A DNA stretch of 64,000 nucleotides from Sympetrum striolatum (Eukaryota > Arthropoda > Insecta > Odonata > Libellulidae). The position numbers and the translations under genes were made by a program. Under the pieces are notes generated by a model. That model did no database searches. It was not told the DNA's origin and saw only the letters and a list, made by a program, of their open reading frames with translations. This document shows, piece after piece, positions 25,110 to 38,455 of this stretch. Within the stretch, counting starts at the first letter, position 1, and each line of letters starts with the position of its first letter. Where the stretch lies: contig OX388345.1 in NCBI GenBank assembly GCA_947579665.1, forward strand, positions 72,717,454 to 72,781,453, given 5' to 3'.

Positions 25110-26486
25110 ACACTAAAACCAAACACATTCTAGATTCCTAAATTCCTGTTCCATAAAAACAGGACCTAATACTATTTAAAACGCAATTATCTGTTACTTT
25201 TATTATTTACTCTAAAATATAACATGATGTATCATTATGTTTGCTGAAAATCCTGCTGTTAGAATAAGTTAAGGATTTGAATACACCTATAGCAGTACAT
25301 TAAAAGAAACTTAATAGAATAAAACTGAATAATTAAATCAAACGGCTAACTAAATGGAATAACGATAGTAAACAAAAAGAGCCTTTGGAATTTTAACCTT
25401 GGTGAGTCTGCAAGGAACACTTCAACGGTAAGAATTGATTTAAAGATATTTCATTTATACTAAGCTCACAGTCAGTTAGAAAGCATAGCTAAGATTCATA
25501 AGGAAGAATAGTAACTTTAATTTTTATTGCAATGCATAGGAAATTAAGCTTTGAATGGAGCAACTGCCTAGCATATTCGAACACAATGACTGTAAGTTAA
25601 TTAGAGAAGCATAGAGCTATCTTTCCTAACGACTACCTACAAAAACCGGTAAACTTAAAGGTGACGTGAAATGGATCATATTACGAAACTATTAGTTATG
25701 CCGATTCTCTTCGGGCCGACCTATTGTGATACTACAGCAGCTAAGCTCTTCTCCTAACGGCACAGTTACGAACTAACTCACGACGCTGAACAAAACGTCA
25801 TCTAGTTTCACTTACATATAATTACATTCGTGTTGTGTGGGCCATTTAACCATAAAGTACAAGATCCAATCTTACCTCATTTACATACACCCCTGTCTCT
25901 CACATGGGAAAAGATGAATATTTCTAATATCGAAATATATAAGAGTATGTAACACAGCTGTGTATATTACTATCGTATAGTATAGATAATGAATCACTCA
26001 AACCTCTTTTCCGTATCGTTTTACGTTATGGTTTATCGTTAATATTTCTAGTAGATTAAGTTTTGGATAGCCATTGTTTGATTCTGTTAAAAAAATATAC
26101 GGCCAAACTGATCGAAATTCACCGAAGAAAGAAAATTAGGAATTTCCACAGATATTTTTATTTTCCACTGGTTTCACCATCGAACTGTCGTCACCAGTTC
26201 CTGGTGTAAAAAAAGTTTTGTGCGGAAGCTACTAAGTTTCTTTCCTCTGTGATATGGCCTTCCTCAAGATACTAACGAATTAAATCGGTAGACCGCATAA
26301 CTGGTATAATAATTTGTTTCACAAGGTTTACTTCCTAGCACTTTAAGAAAAAATACGTATGTACTTATAAAGGCTAAGATCATCTGAATGAACTTCACAG
26401 AATCAGGCGAGGTGTTGTGCTAATCCACAATGGAAAGAATCTACGATGGAATTTTTCTCTAACCACAATTTTTTTATATTTTTATT

Positions 26487-26521
26487 CCAGAAGATGACGA
26501 TTAATCGTTCGAAACCGGTCG
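26487..26521 (+). repeat. GATGA-hairpin-GAAAC motif
   Basis: The sequence has GATGA, a hairpin (ACGAT/ATCGT) and then TCGAAACCGGTCG. It shares the order GATGAC, hairpin, CGAAACCG, GTCGT with the copy at 34.7 kb, and GATGA, hairpin, GAAACC with the minus-strand motif at 5.16 kb. Cleavage competence is unknown. Confidence 0.5.
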
Positions 26522-26830
26522 TATAACTGTTTTTGTGAAAAATAAAATTTTTGGTAAAAGCACTTTTCCATCTTAGATTATTTCTAAGAACATCTGATCA
26601 CAAAATGAAGGTATTTAGTGAAGGAAAATTTTGATAAGAGAAATGAAAGACAAACCAATTGTGTCATGTGGTTCTCAGTAAATAAAATCAGAAAAGACCA
26701 AACATGACAGAACAACGTGATTGATTTCCAAAGAAAAAAAATAACCCCTGAAAAACGTTGAGGTTACAACGGGTCGACGAATAGCAATATATTTCGAAAT
26801 GTTGAGAATGAACTTTAAGTTATGAAAGAG

Positions 26831-26923
26831 GAATAAAAACACTTACGCCTTACAGGTTTATTCGTCGAAACCTAGGTCGTTTATTATTAAAACCTTTTGT
26901 AATGTATATAAGTGTTTTTATTC
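26831..26923. repeat. 93-bp inverted-repeat element containing GTCGAAACCTAGGTCG
   Basis: Perfect 15-bp inverted arms (GAATAAAAACACTTA at 26831-26845 and its complement at 26909-26923) flank GTCGAAACCTAGGTCGTTT. The inner word resembles the CGAAACCGGTCGT part of the motif 350 bp upstream, and the plan of inverted arms around a GAAACC core resembles the element at 5.1 kb. Confidence 0.55.
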
Positions 26924-29046
26924 CGATTTCGTAATGACGAGCTTCCACAAAGTAGAGGCAGAAAAGGGTTTTTCAGAACTTCAAAGAGTTGCGAAATACA
27001 TAAATTAGACGTAAGTTAAGAAGCTATGTGACAATGCAAAATCCAATCCGTGACAAACCTGAGAGACAAATCGTCTCCTGCATTTAAACCCATAATGGCG
27101 TGCAATTCATTTCCAGTTTGCGGCACGCTGCGCTAAGTGGACCAGAGACTTATCCTTGGTAACCGGAGAACAGATGGCAGTTGCATGGAAGCGGTGGGTG
27201 TGTGGGCGACGAGGGCCTTTAAAGTCGCTTTCCAAGGAAAGGTGTGGGAAGGCAGAAAAGGCAGTTACGAATGGCAGAAATATGGGGAGGCTGCGGAAAC
27301 GAGTTCAAGTGAAAATCAACAAAGGCTCGCTTCTGAAATGGGAGGGACCTTGGGGAAATCGACTCCCTGATTGCGGCATTAATCACTTTGAGATATTGAT
27401 ACCCGGTAAGATCACGGGGATTTTTACTTAAAATCCACCTTCTTGGATATCGAATCCCCGCGTTTTGCAAAGGAAGTTTTAGGAAGCAAAAAATCTAGCT
27501 TTTGGTGGTAAAAATTCACCCTTAAAAAAGTTGAGAAATGTTTCAGCTCTATTATGACAAAATTAAATATTTTATAAAAAATTCAGGATCTTAAAAATAA
27601 AATTTAAACATTTTAAATTGTAGCTAATATTGGAGATTTATTTTGTGAATTCCTTTTACGATCATGAGTAACGTTAATGGGTATTTATCGAGTAATTTAT
27701 AAAAAAACCTGTAATTGTCCGGCTGTGATTAACAATTTTCAAATGTTAACCGACTGATAGTAATAGTAGCAAACTGAAGAGATGATTAATAGAGGAATAT
27801 TAATTGATAAATTCTAAAGTCATTGTATTGTTATGAGTAAAAGTACATATTCCAAGAGAATGTAAGATAGGTTAAATTTTATTATAAACTGGATTAATTT
27901 AGATTCCACAGCCTTATCTAAGAACTACGAGCGGTTTAAAATTATTTTACTATTTGGTTGGCATGCCTGCAATCAGGAATTTATACAAGTCTGTGCCGTA
28001 AGACAAAAAGAAGAGGATGATGTTGCGTTCGAGAAATATGTGACGATAATTCTTAGTAACGGCATTAAAGGTATCAGCCTTGTTGGAATACCTTTTTATA
28101 TGAGACCTACGATACTTCGCCAGCTATTACTGCGAGCGAGTAAAGGCCTTGAGAGGGAAAATAAAATAGTTAATTTTTCTAAAATATTTTAAATGCGAAT
28201 ACAGACAACAAGTAATAAAATAATCGAAAGCGAAGGAATCACAGCTATTTGTTTTTCGATAATTAATTACCTCTTGAGCGTTGGTTATCAGAGTCGTTTG
28301 ATGGTAATTAGACCTTAAACATTATCTAAAGAAGATCGTAAGGGAGTGTAGAAAAAAGATTATGAAGAACCAACAGAGTATCTATGAGCTTTTTATTCAC
28401 TACGATAGACCAAAGATCGAACCAAATTAAATCGAAAGAGCAACTTTGATGAGTTTTTAGGAATAAAATTGAATTTAGAGAAGAGGAGATAAGATTTAAG
28501 AGGATTGGGTAGTAAAATAATCGTAAGTAGAATTTATCAATTTTTTTGCAGATCTGACGCTGCAACTTAATATAGAACCATTTTTTTCGGCCTAATACTA
28601 AGTGCTCCAAATAATTCGGATTAGCCAATCTCTTCCAAAAGTCAAGGATGAAAAAAGAAGGATATCGGGGCACAATTAAAAAGCCATTTTGGATAAGAGC
28701 CGGTAATTACAGAGTGAATGACGTAACTCGCTGCTTGTTAGCTCAAATAAAAAAATATATGAGAAAACGAATTGTTCCCATTCTTAGTGTCTTCCAGTTT
28801 ATCATTTATCTTTGGTTATTATCGATCCAAACATATTTTCATCAAACAATGAAAAAATTAAAATTAATAAAAAACTTCTTCCTTGGACGTAAAACTTCGA
28901 TGTTAAATAAAATTAATATGTCCAATCTTTACTTGGTGGAACGGTGGTATAACCATTTTAAATAAATGAAATGACCTTAAAGTAAAGTAGTAGTGGTGGA
29001 GTCGTATCGGAATCTTCGTAATCGAATCGTAAAACTTCGATTTGTA
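26924..29046. other. No gene recognised
   Basis: A GC-richer patch at 27060-27380 carries overlapping short open frames on both strands. The rest is AT-rich. Open frames at 28.3-28.9 kb are Lys/Leu/Ile/Phe-rich, as expected from AT-rich noncoding DNA. Confidence 0.55.
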
Positions 29047-29243
29047 TACCGGTTGCGGTGGCGGAGTGGTTATCGTGCTAGAACTCCAACGCCAAGGTCC
29101 CGGGTTTGAATCCCAGATAGTCGGATTTTTCTGACTAAGGAAGGGTTGTGTGTCTTTGTAAATAGTAATAATTATTGAAAAGGATGTAATTGGGATCTTC
29201 CTGTTTCCCTTAGAGAAGTTATTATTATTATTATTATTATTAT
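29047..29243 (+). mobile_element. tRNA-derived SINE-like element, family A, copy 2
   Basis: An A-box-like word (TGGCGGAGTGG, 29059-29069) and a B box (GGTTTGAATCC, 29103-29113) are spaced 44 bp apart, as in tRNA genes. The following CCCAGATAGTCGGATTTTTC and TGACTAAGGAAGGG match the copy at 17.8 kb. The element ends in a (TTA)8 tract at 29219-29243, a typical microsatellite tail. The acceptor stem does not close, so a functional tRNA is excluded. Confidence 0.75.
29219..29243 (+). repeat. (TTA)8 microsatellite
   Basis: Eight uninterrupted TTA units close the family A SINE copy and probably derive from its tail. Confidence 0.9.
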
Positions 29244-32200
29244 GCCGTGATAAAATAACTCATCATTGACAAACCATTTAGGGGGGATTACCTCTCCAAG
29301 GAAAAAGAAATACGTACTTTAAAGCCGATAAAAGAGAATCAAACAGAGGAAATCCAAACAGGTCGCGAGAACAAATGAAAGAGGAAACGACAAAGTTAAG
29401 AACAGCAAACGATATTTGATTGATCACCATTCTTAAGATATCTTCGACAGAAAGAAAATTTCGTACTCTTGGGAAGTTTGCTGGGCCATTTTACATTTTC
29501 ATTCCCCAATTCTTTATCCAGGCTTTAAAGGGCTTCAATCGATAGCTCTTTTATCATTTTAGTCCTTCCACCCACATTACCAACGGCAAATTTGGAGCGT
29601 GTAATTCGAATACCACGGCGTTTCCAACAGAAAATGTGGGGTTCCATAAACTTTCCATACGCTTACCTAGAACTTCACTAGGCCCACGCATAACACATGC
29701 ATCCACTCATCCATGCATAAGTAATTTTTTCGTTCTTACAAAAGTGAAAGCTCTTGTAGGGTGCATATCGCGAGTCGACACCTGCCTTAATCGTAACGAC
29801 GGCCCTGGGAGGGGGCAACGGCCACAAAAAAGCGAGACAATTTCAAAGATGGAAATCACGTTCGTGGAACCGCCCAGCAAAGAGTAGGAATCAAACTCCG
29901 ACAACATCGAACTTTCCCCGAGGCGAACTTCCTAAGTCAGAGAGAGGTAGGCGGACAAAAAGTTCTCTTCGGAAGAAAACAAGCGACTCTAGCGAAGGGT
30001 GAAAGAGTTAATTACTTGGGCGCGGACGACCTCTCCGAGCGTACGGAGGGTCGCCTGCAGCCGACCAATGAGATCCTTGCGCGCGGCATTCCTACTGAAG
30101 ACGCCGAACCGGTTCAAGGGTTCCATCGGAAGATACAAAGAGGAAAGGAGCGAGAAGTGGTGGGAATGAGTGGCTATATTACGGCATGAGGGCGCCCGTG
30201 GCTTCGACAGGCAGACCTTAGTACGCACACAATGGGTAATTTTCCTCCTTGATGGAGAGTAATGGATTTGGAAGGATGGACATTGTTTGAGTATCACTTT
30301 CGATATGAGAGTCCGTCAAAGAAATTTAAACATACTTTCGGAAGAGATAATGATGTATAATAATAAAAAGTAACGAATAACATTCCGTGATACTTGGTGG
30401 AAATTCATTTTTTTAAGTCTTTTCAAACCAAACTTGAACAAATTCTACGATAAAAATTAGGAAAATTAGGTATTTGTATTACTTTTATCAGTAAAGATAT
30501 TTTTATAAAAAGTAATTACCTGTAAACCACTCAATAAATTATTATTGTCTTATTTAGGAAATTTAAGTTTATTTTTGATATATTTGGGTCCCAGAATTAT
30601 TTTATTTTAATGAAAACCAAGGTGATTTTATATTGATTTATAAAGAATTTATCACTAAGCTGCCCACAGGAACATATTCATCTCATATTACCCATAATTT
30701 AAGTCCCAGGTGAAATTTGGTGGAACTTCATTCTAAAAATACTCTAAAAAATTTATAGACAACAGAACAGTAGGTAAATTTTAATTTCGTAGAGAATATC
30801 TCCGATAATTGGCTACACGTATTGACAAGAAAATATGGCTTTCCACTCATAGTTCTCCTACGGCACTTAAAGGGTTATACAGTAAATGAGTTTAGAGGTC
30901 GACACAAGTAACTTACTCAGCTACAAAAGAAGGTCAAAGTGGTGGCAATCAGCTCTCCAGACATTTATTTGAAAAGCAAACTGCTAACTGGGTGGTCTTG
31001 GGCGAAAAGTACATTGAGATTGCTGCTCATACATTTTCAATTTCTTCTCAAGTTTGATCACTAACGCCAAGTACTACAAAACGATATTTTATAAAATGGT
31101 TAAAGGTAATTTGTAACAATCTCATGTAAAATTCGCGTAGGAGACCGTCACTCGCTGTAGAATTTTTAAATGATGTTGAAGATGATGAATAAAAAAAGTT
31201 TACATACGATAAAACTTGATAAATTCGAGTAAAAGTTCATCAGTAAAGGTTACTAAATTTTGTTGAATCGAACCTTTTCTATTTAACATCCCCGTCGTCA
31301 ATCTCTTGTCACTTCAAAACTTTAGTATTAAAATATATTTACAAGCTTTTCTTTTGCATTTTCGGCCGACGATATTTTATCAATTAGGTTCAAGGAAATG
31401 AATATTAAGGTCCTACTGAGTCGAAGAAAGACCCATCAGGAGGTGTGATATACATTTGCATCTACATTTAAAATCGCATTTTGGAATAATTCTATCATGA
31501 TAAAACGTCTCATTATTCAATCAGAGAAACAAAAGAAGTGATACCAAAGAAGAAGAATGATTAAAATTAACATAGGGAACATAACGTAGGAATTATGCAA
31601 TTAAGATAAACACACGTATGACAGAAGAATGAAATGGACAAATTGTGAGAATTTAACGTCAGTTAGCTTTCTAGAAGTTGAAGGCATGGCTTTAACTCAT
31701 TTTTCAACAGTGAAATGTAATTTACTTCCTTATCTTCTTCCGGTAGCTAATTCAATTTAATTGTTGAAATGTAAGATCACCTATTTTTAATTTTATTATA
31801 CATTTAAGATAATTTATATTTTCATGATTATTGAAATTATTGATGTTCACGAAAGTCCGCACAAAAACGTTAATCTTCACCTTAGATGGCTACGCAATAA
31901 ATGATTACATTGTGAGAAAAATAAAGACGATATTCATTAGAAAAATATTCCAAGCTTTTGTAATGCAAAATATGACTGGTTTTCGACAGCATTTAAACTA
32001 CTTTTAGCCAATTTTTTTTATTTACTGAGTACTTTGCGATTTCTAATATTTTAGCTTGATGTAAAAGAATTATTTTAACTGAGACAATTCTGCTGGGTAT
32101 ATAGAAATAAAATAGAAGATAAATTTAAATTTTCAAGAGGAAAAATAAATAAAAAAGATTTGAAAAAATGTTGTATGTTCAATCATACTTGAACAAAAAA

Positions 32201-34720
32201 ATCGAACGAAGCTAACGTCATCTTAATAACTATTTCATCTAAAACAAATAAATATTATTGTATTTCTTAACTTTCTTCGAGAAATATTGGTTTCAATCGA
32301 AAATGGTATCACAACTTGTTTTAAAAAATATCAGATGATTTCATTCCCTTCTTATGTTCATGAATAATTTTTGCATGAATACGAGTAATCTCTACGATAT
32401 ATTAATTCAAAAACTAAAATACGTAATTTATAGAAGCCACGTTGACTACGAACAGCATGCAACTTAATTCGCTACGATAATAAACAACAACTCCCATTAA
32501 AGGATGATTTTATATCGAAAACATTTCGACGTAAATTCTTGTGGAAAATCGAGCAGATGTGGAGGAAAGTGGATTTCACCGGATACAGAATAGGGAAACG
32601 AAGTTATCGAGTGATGGGAAAAGGGATGAAATATTAAAGTAGATGTTCCAGACAGAAGAATGATAATAAAGAAGCCCAGTTTAAGGTGGATCGAAAGGGG
32701 AGGCGAGACTAGAGAATAGGAGAATAGTAGAGGACGTTCTGAATATTAAAGAGGAAGTGAATACGGAATAACTAAACCATACATTAAGATGAGTAAAATA
32801 CATACAAACGAGGATTATTCTCTAGAAAAGAAATGTTTGGACGAAAATAGAAGTGACTTCTCTGAGGATGCTCAGTTAAGTACGAGTCACTTAAAAATCT
32901 CTCTATACTAATAATATCATAGTGATGAGATACGAGTAATCAACTATGTGATCAATGAGATGGGTAACAAACTTCTACACACTGCTATATAAAAATATTA
33001 ATTTATTGAAAAGTTTACTTAATTGAGACATAAGTGATAACGGATGAGCATCTCTTTAGATATTCGTTTATATGTATGATTTTTTTCAAACTTTAGCAAT
33101 TGCTTTATTATCTACATCTTTCATCTCTATTTTTTCACTTATGTTGAGTTTTGAAATTTTACTGTGTATTCGCGGATTGCCCTTTGTAGATATTTTCTTT
33201 TATTATTAATACAACAAGAACATATTAGTTCCATCAGGCAAACGCCTGTCGATTTACTCACATGTTTAATATTTTTCATAGCCTTTCACTTTTTTAATTC
33301 CGTTTAATTTTAAAACAACATAAGAAGTTAGGTTAGATGAAGTTGGGAAGAGTTACAGCCTATGGTCAGGAAGAGAAACCCGTAAGTCCCTTGTCAAAGT
33401 AAGTAATAAGCCTCGTCATCAAATCAATCATATATCCATCTTAAGATTAAGATCAAAGAAGTCGAGATGAAGTTTGGAAGGATGAAGATGAGATTTTAAA
33501 ACAAAGAATTATGACGATATATTGAGGGGCAGAGACAAAATCGTTCAGGAAATTCTAAACACCAATCATTCCATTTTCATCACAATCGAAATGAAATTAG
33601 GGTTTGTTTGAAATTCCTTCTCCACCTTTCTTTAATTCTGATACGAAAACTACATCGTTTAAGCCATCTCCGGCGACGACGAACCCTCAGACAAAGGCCC
33701 TCGAAGGACGCAAAGCCTTCGGTATCGACCTCTTGAACCCGCCGTACATTTCCGCCAAATTTGGCAAGAGAAAAAGGGCTTCCAGGAACTTAATCGGAAG
33801 AGATGGGCAGCCACAGAAACTCGCCCGAATTGGTTTTCTATTGGTGGAAGTGCGCCAAATAGAATTCAGAGAGGGTGCCGGAGCCGTTTGAAGCCGATTA
33901 AAAAAAAGGAGCAATTTCCACTCGTCGGCGCTTCCCCTTTTCCAAGAGGGCTCCTCATAAACCGTATTAATATACGAGGGGGGACGACCCCCTTGATAAA
34001 ATTCTAACTTTATCTCCGTTGATGCTTCCGGTCGTGCCGTAAATTTTATTTACGTGGCACCGGCTTTTTTATTTACCGTCATCCCGGGACATGACTCGAT
34101 CCTGTGACGAAAGTTAATCTCTTCTGTCTGGACAGGTTGACCGTGAATCTTAACGTTGTTGACATACGTATCCCATTACCCCCTCAAATAGTAATCGCGG
34201 GGAATCTCTACCGGTTTGAAAGACCAGCGATCGCGGTAAATTTAAGGGTTGCGATAAATAACGCGGGGAAATGGGTCTCGGAGTGTAAATTTCCGCTAAG
34301 GTTTATGCGAAAACGCATTATTTGGGCGGTAAAGTCGGGCGTAATCACAGATTTTTCGCTGAAAATTTACCTCGGAGGAATATGATATTTTCAGAAAGGA
34401 AGTCATACCTACATATTTATGTGGCATGCATAAATGCTGTACTTCGGCATATTGTGTATTCCAAACGACAACTTTGACTCTTTTTGTAAGCATCCTGTTA
34501 CTCTTTTTCAATGAAGCCACCTTTCTAAATAAATAACTAAATCAAGATGACGAGAACAAACAGAAAACCAGTTATAAAACTAACAAAGCATTTTCTGCAT
34601 CATATACAAAATGTTTTTTATTATATCTGTTTTATATTTATCTAGTTGAATCCAATAATCTGGCCTCGACTATGTGGTAGTCCTACATTATAAATAATAA
34701 AGCACTTCTACCTTTACAAT
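29244..34720. other. No gene recognised; GC-richer patches at both ends
   Basis: GC-richer patches at about 29560-30310 and 33630-34380 enclose about 3.3 kb of strongly AT-rich sequence. The 34 kb patch holds the bulged hairpin. No coding signal was seen. Confidence 0.55.
34024..34070 (+). repeat. Bulged hairpin followed by T tract
   Basis: GC-CCGG-GTGCC-GTAAA on the left pairs with TTTAC-GGCAC-CCGG-GC on the right, with small bulges, and six T residues follow. A pol III-type small RNA is conceivable but no promoter boxes were seen. Confidence 0.4.
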
Positions 34721-34760
34721 ACTTGAGGATGACCTAAAGGGGCGAAACCGTGGTCGTGCA
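34721..34760 (+). repeat. GATGA-hairpin-GAAAC motif
   Basis: The sequence reads TTGAGGATGACCTAAAGG, then GGCGAAACCGTGGTCGTG. The short CC-TAAA-GG hairpin lies between GATGA and CGAAACC. It parallels the motif at 26.5 kb. Confidence 0.5.
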
Positions 34761-37700
34761 ATTTATGCAGAGTGGTAAAGCTATGAGTTATTAATACAGT
34801 TATTTATTTATCCGTCTCCTACGTTTGCATTTGTCGTCTTAACGCAGTTAATTCTAATGATTACGTGGAAAACTTCGAATCACCGTATTTATGCGCATCC
34901 TCAGTTAAACAATTTCAGTATTATGAAAACATATGTCTAAATATAACTACGAACGTATCCAGCAAAAAAAACTTAGGCAATGAAATGATTTCCTATCGTA
35001 CAAAATACCGAAAATCAAATTTATCAGTGAACATTTTAGATGATTCTGTTTCATATACTATATTCCGATTTTACTGATTAGCAATGATAGTTTTAAATGG
35101 AGTCAAATCCTATTTGTTCTAACCCGGGTTGCGGAAATAGCCTCACACATGGTCGCATTCGTACAGAGCTCCACGTTCGGACGAATAAAATTACGATACA
35201 TAGTATTCGAAGACTTCTAGAAAAATCTACTCCTGATGTACTGCCGTGCACTCTACTGCGCCGCTGCACTACCTAGAGATACTAAAACGTGGTACAGCTA
35301 TATAGCACTGTAGAGAGAATCCGGCAAAGTAACTTTCCATACCAAATCGCGCATTCCCATAATACAATATTTAGTACATAGTTACATTTACAATATTTCG
35401 TTTAAAAAGCCAACGGTAAACAAGAAAACAACAGTATCTCATTTGTAAACACAACAAAGAAAGGAGAAATAAACTCATGTAAATCATACAACGGTCTCTA
35501 ACATGCTGCGATATAAATACGACCCAGTTTGATAATATAAATACAGCACCCAATGGTTCCATTCCCAAGGTATTTAAGTTCTTATTTCCGGAGTTTATCT
35601 TTCGGTATGGTTGATCATCACGAACATATTCCGCCCCCACACATTCAATTCATCCGTCTTCGGAGGAGCTGAAACTCCTTGGCTACTAAAAACACATTCC
35701 CAAAGTTACAGGGTCACCACACCATCTGGATCTAATTGTAAGTAGCCGTTAGTACCATTGATAACTATTACTTTCAATCAAATATACACGAACTAACGTA
35801 ACAATCTCACTATTGCACTATAAAATTTACTGTAGTAAGATAAGTTTCTTATTTCTCTTCACCATACTTTCCATACATATATACCATACTTTACATCTAC
35901 TGCTTTCGACACATCTATTCACCAATTTATACGGTCTTTTTTAAACACCAACAGTTAGGGAATGAGATACAAATGCGCCTCAAAATCTCAAGGGTTAGTA
36001 CTTCCTGTGAATTCAATACGGCCATTTACAAACACTTCGCTCATACTGATCCATAACTGATAACTCTTTTCGCTTAACTAACTTTATACATCTTATTCTC
36101 AAATGGATAGTTCGATCGAAAGGGAAAATAAATTTTGCAGGAAAAAGTAGAAATAAACAAATGAAGAATCCAAAGAAAATCAAACCTTTGTTTCCTCTAC
36201 ATTGTGCTTACTTGTATTTAATGGTAATAAACAATACATCAAAACCAAATAATGAGAGAATTTAAATAAAAATTTTCCATTGAAATCACGTAAAAGAAAT
36301 AGCCAAAATATTCATCCTAGAAAATTATTTGAATAATTATTGGGTTTTCCTTTCTTGGGAATCTTAGACACATAAACAGTTGCGAAATATTCATGGTGGA
36401 CTCACAGGTGTAGCCCGTCTCAGAGAAATGAATATGTTTTAGCATTCGAGGAGGTGCTAATTGAATTCCAGGCTTTCACTTTCACAAGGTAAACGAATCG
36501 CATCGATAATTACTTTTTAGCCAGGAGCAAGATATTTAACAGTTACATCAACACTACAGTGAATTACTCAATTAGCAATTGGGAAAGACTGGAGATAACG
36601 AAAGACCTTCCTCCCAAACGAGCTTAGGTTTCCAGTCACGCAAACTTTATATTAAAAAACGCTATTCAGAGTATTAAACCGAAGGCGAGCGAAGAATGTT
36701 TTAACATGTAAATAAACAATCAAACAAATAAATATTAACGTAGGGTAAAATTAAAATAAATAAAATTTTAATTTACTATTTAGAAGAAAATGAAGAGGAT
36801 GATTCAACCATCAGTGTAATTTGTATACAGTATAAATAAATAATCATATATAAAAATAAATAAATAATTATACGTGTAATGAAAAATCAACATTTAATAA
36901 TCTTACTATTATTATTTTATAACTTCTATATGATAGACTAACGTGTTTAAGTTAATTCCTCCATTAAGGTAAAGTCTAAAGGTAAAGAAACATCTTCCCC
37001 GTCCGCAGACAATGTACTTAGAAATATTCTGAAACAACGATAATCGATCACAAACCTTAACTATTTTATTTTATAAAAATATATATAAAATAAAACTTTA
37101 TCCAAATAATATAGAAAATAACAGTGTTTTATTTTTAGGATGGATTAGAAATATGAAGCCATTTTTTTCAACTCCATCATCATAAAACTTTAGAAAATTT
37201 GTAAAACTAACAGGAAAAAATAGTCAAATGGGCTGCACCGTATTGGTTAAATCGGCCACATCTTGGAGAACTCTGGTATGACGTAATCCACGAAAAGATA
37301 AGAAGTTTATTTACAAATAAACATCACAGATTCTAAAGATGAAATTAGTGATCGACAGCAAATATCCCTCTCAGAATAACAGGCCTCTGAATTCTTACGA
37401 ATAATTCCTTCGAACCGCGATATTAGCGCAAATTAACGGAATTATCGTCACATGATCACGTAACCAACAAGCAAGATTAGGCTGAAGCAGCACGCGAGAC
37501 TATAATGACGTCCACCGACGATTCCAAAATTAGGAAACGAATCAATTCATAAATATTTGCGATACAGATTATTTCCCAATCGCCGAGGGAAGACCTGTTG
37601 ATTTTAGAGAAATCTTACGTAAACGCAGACACATCCAGATCGCCCTAGAGATGAACATCTTTTCCGCTAAAATGCTCCCGACGAAGAGTGGCTCTGCAGA

Positions 37701-38393
37701 TGGCAGAGTTCGAGACGAAGCAAAAACACTCTCTCACCGCTTTCGTAAAAAAATGGGCTTTGAGTCACGAACCCTGAGTTCGCGAGTTTCGAAGCAACTC
37801 GGATTCCTAAACCTATGACTTGTAAAATTATTCTGAGCGTCTTGGATTCTGAAAGAAAAATAGCCCATCCCTATCACGAAATGTTTCCATTTTACTATTT
37901 CATGACAGTATTATGGGGAAAGCAAGTAAACCGTTATTGAGAGGTATTTTAAGTAATTGTAGCTCCACAAAAATAGAAAGCTCTCAAAAGTAAAAGAAAA
38001 TTCAAATATAACATAAATAAATAAATCATAATAAAACGGATGATTCAATGAAAATAACCTATTCCACTTGAATAAAAACTATTCTTACTCACATTTAAAA
38101 ATTTATGCATCTTATTACTTTGATATCCTCAGGAGACAGGGGTTCGTGAAAACTTCATCCACTCTCTCATGCTAGGCTTGTTCGAGGATATTGAATTTTT
38201 TCGTTAATATTTTTGTTTTGAATAAAGACGAGTGTATCGTTAAGTTAATTTATTTCAGTAATGTTCATAACTTTGATTATGTTAAAATTACTTATGTAAG
38301 ATTAAAAATACTTCATTAAATGCTATGACTGGTATCAATAGTAGTATTGCTAAAAGTCAATATCTTAAAGTCATTTCGCACACATAGGTGTTC
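34761..38393. other. No gene recognised
   Basis: AT-rich, with AAATAAAT-type low complexity at about 36710-36890 and a GC-richer patch at 37580-37830. No repeat family or gene was recognised. Confidence 0.55.
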
Positions 38394-38455
38394 CCACCGG
38401 TAATCGAACACGGGACTTCGCTACCCACTTGGTTATCCGGCTGGTGTTATTCATA
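38394..38455 (-). mobile_element. tRNA-like SINE head, unassigned family
   Basis: On the minus strand, CCGGATAACCAAGTGGGTAG followed by a B-box-like GTGTTCGATTACC resembles the internal pol III promoter of a tRNA. There is no closed acceptor stem. It could be a SINE head or a tRNA pseudogene. Confidence 0.5.

Larger units (their letters stand above)
22181..26486. other. Probable WDR47 first-intron or upstream sequence, no gene recognised
   Basis: AT-rich throughout, with no supported reading frame. Contents noted separately are the GTTATGT tract and a possible retroelement 3' end. Confidence 0.5.

Noticed and set aside
29059..29120. Functional tRNA gene
   Set aside because: A and B boxes are present, but the acceptor stem does not pair and the sequence continues into a SINE body with a TTA tail.
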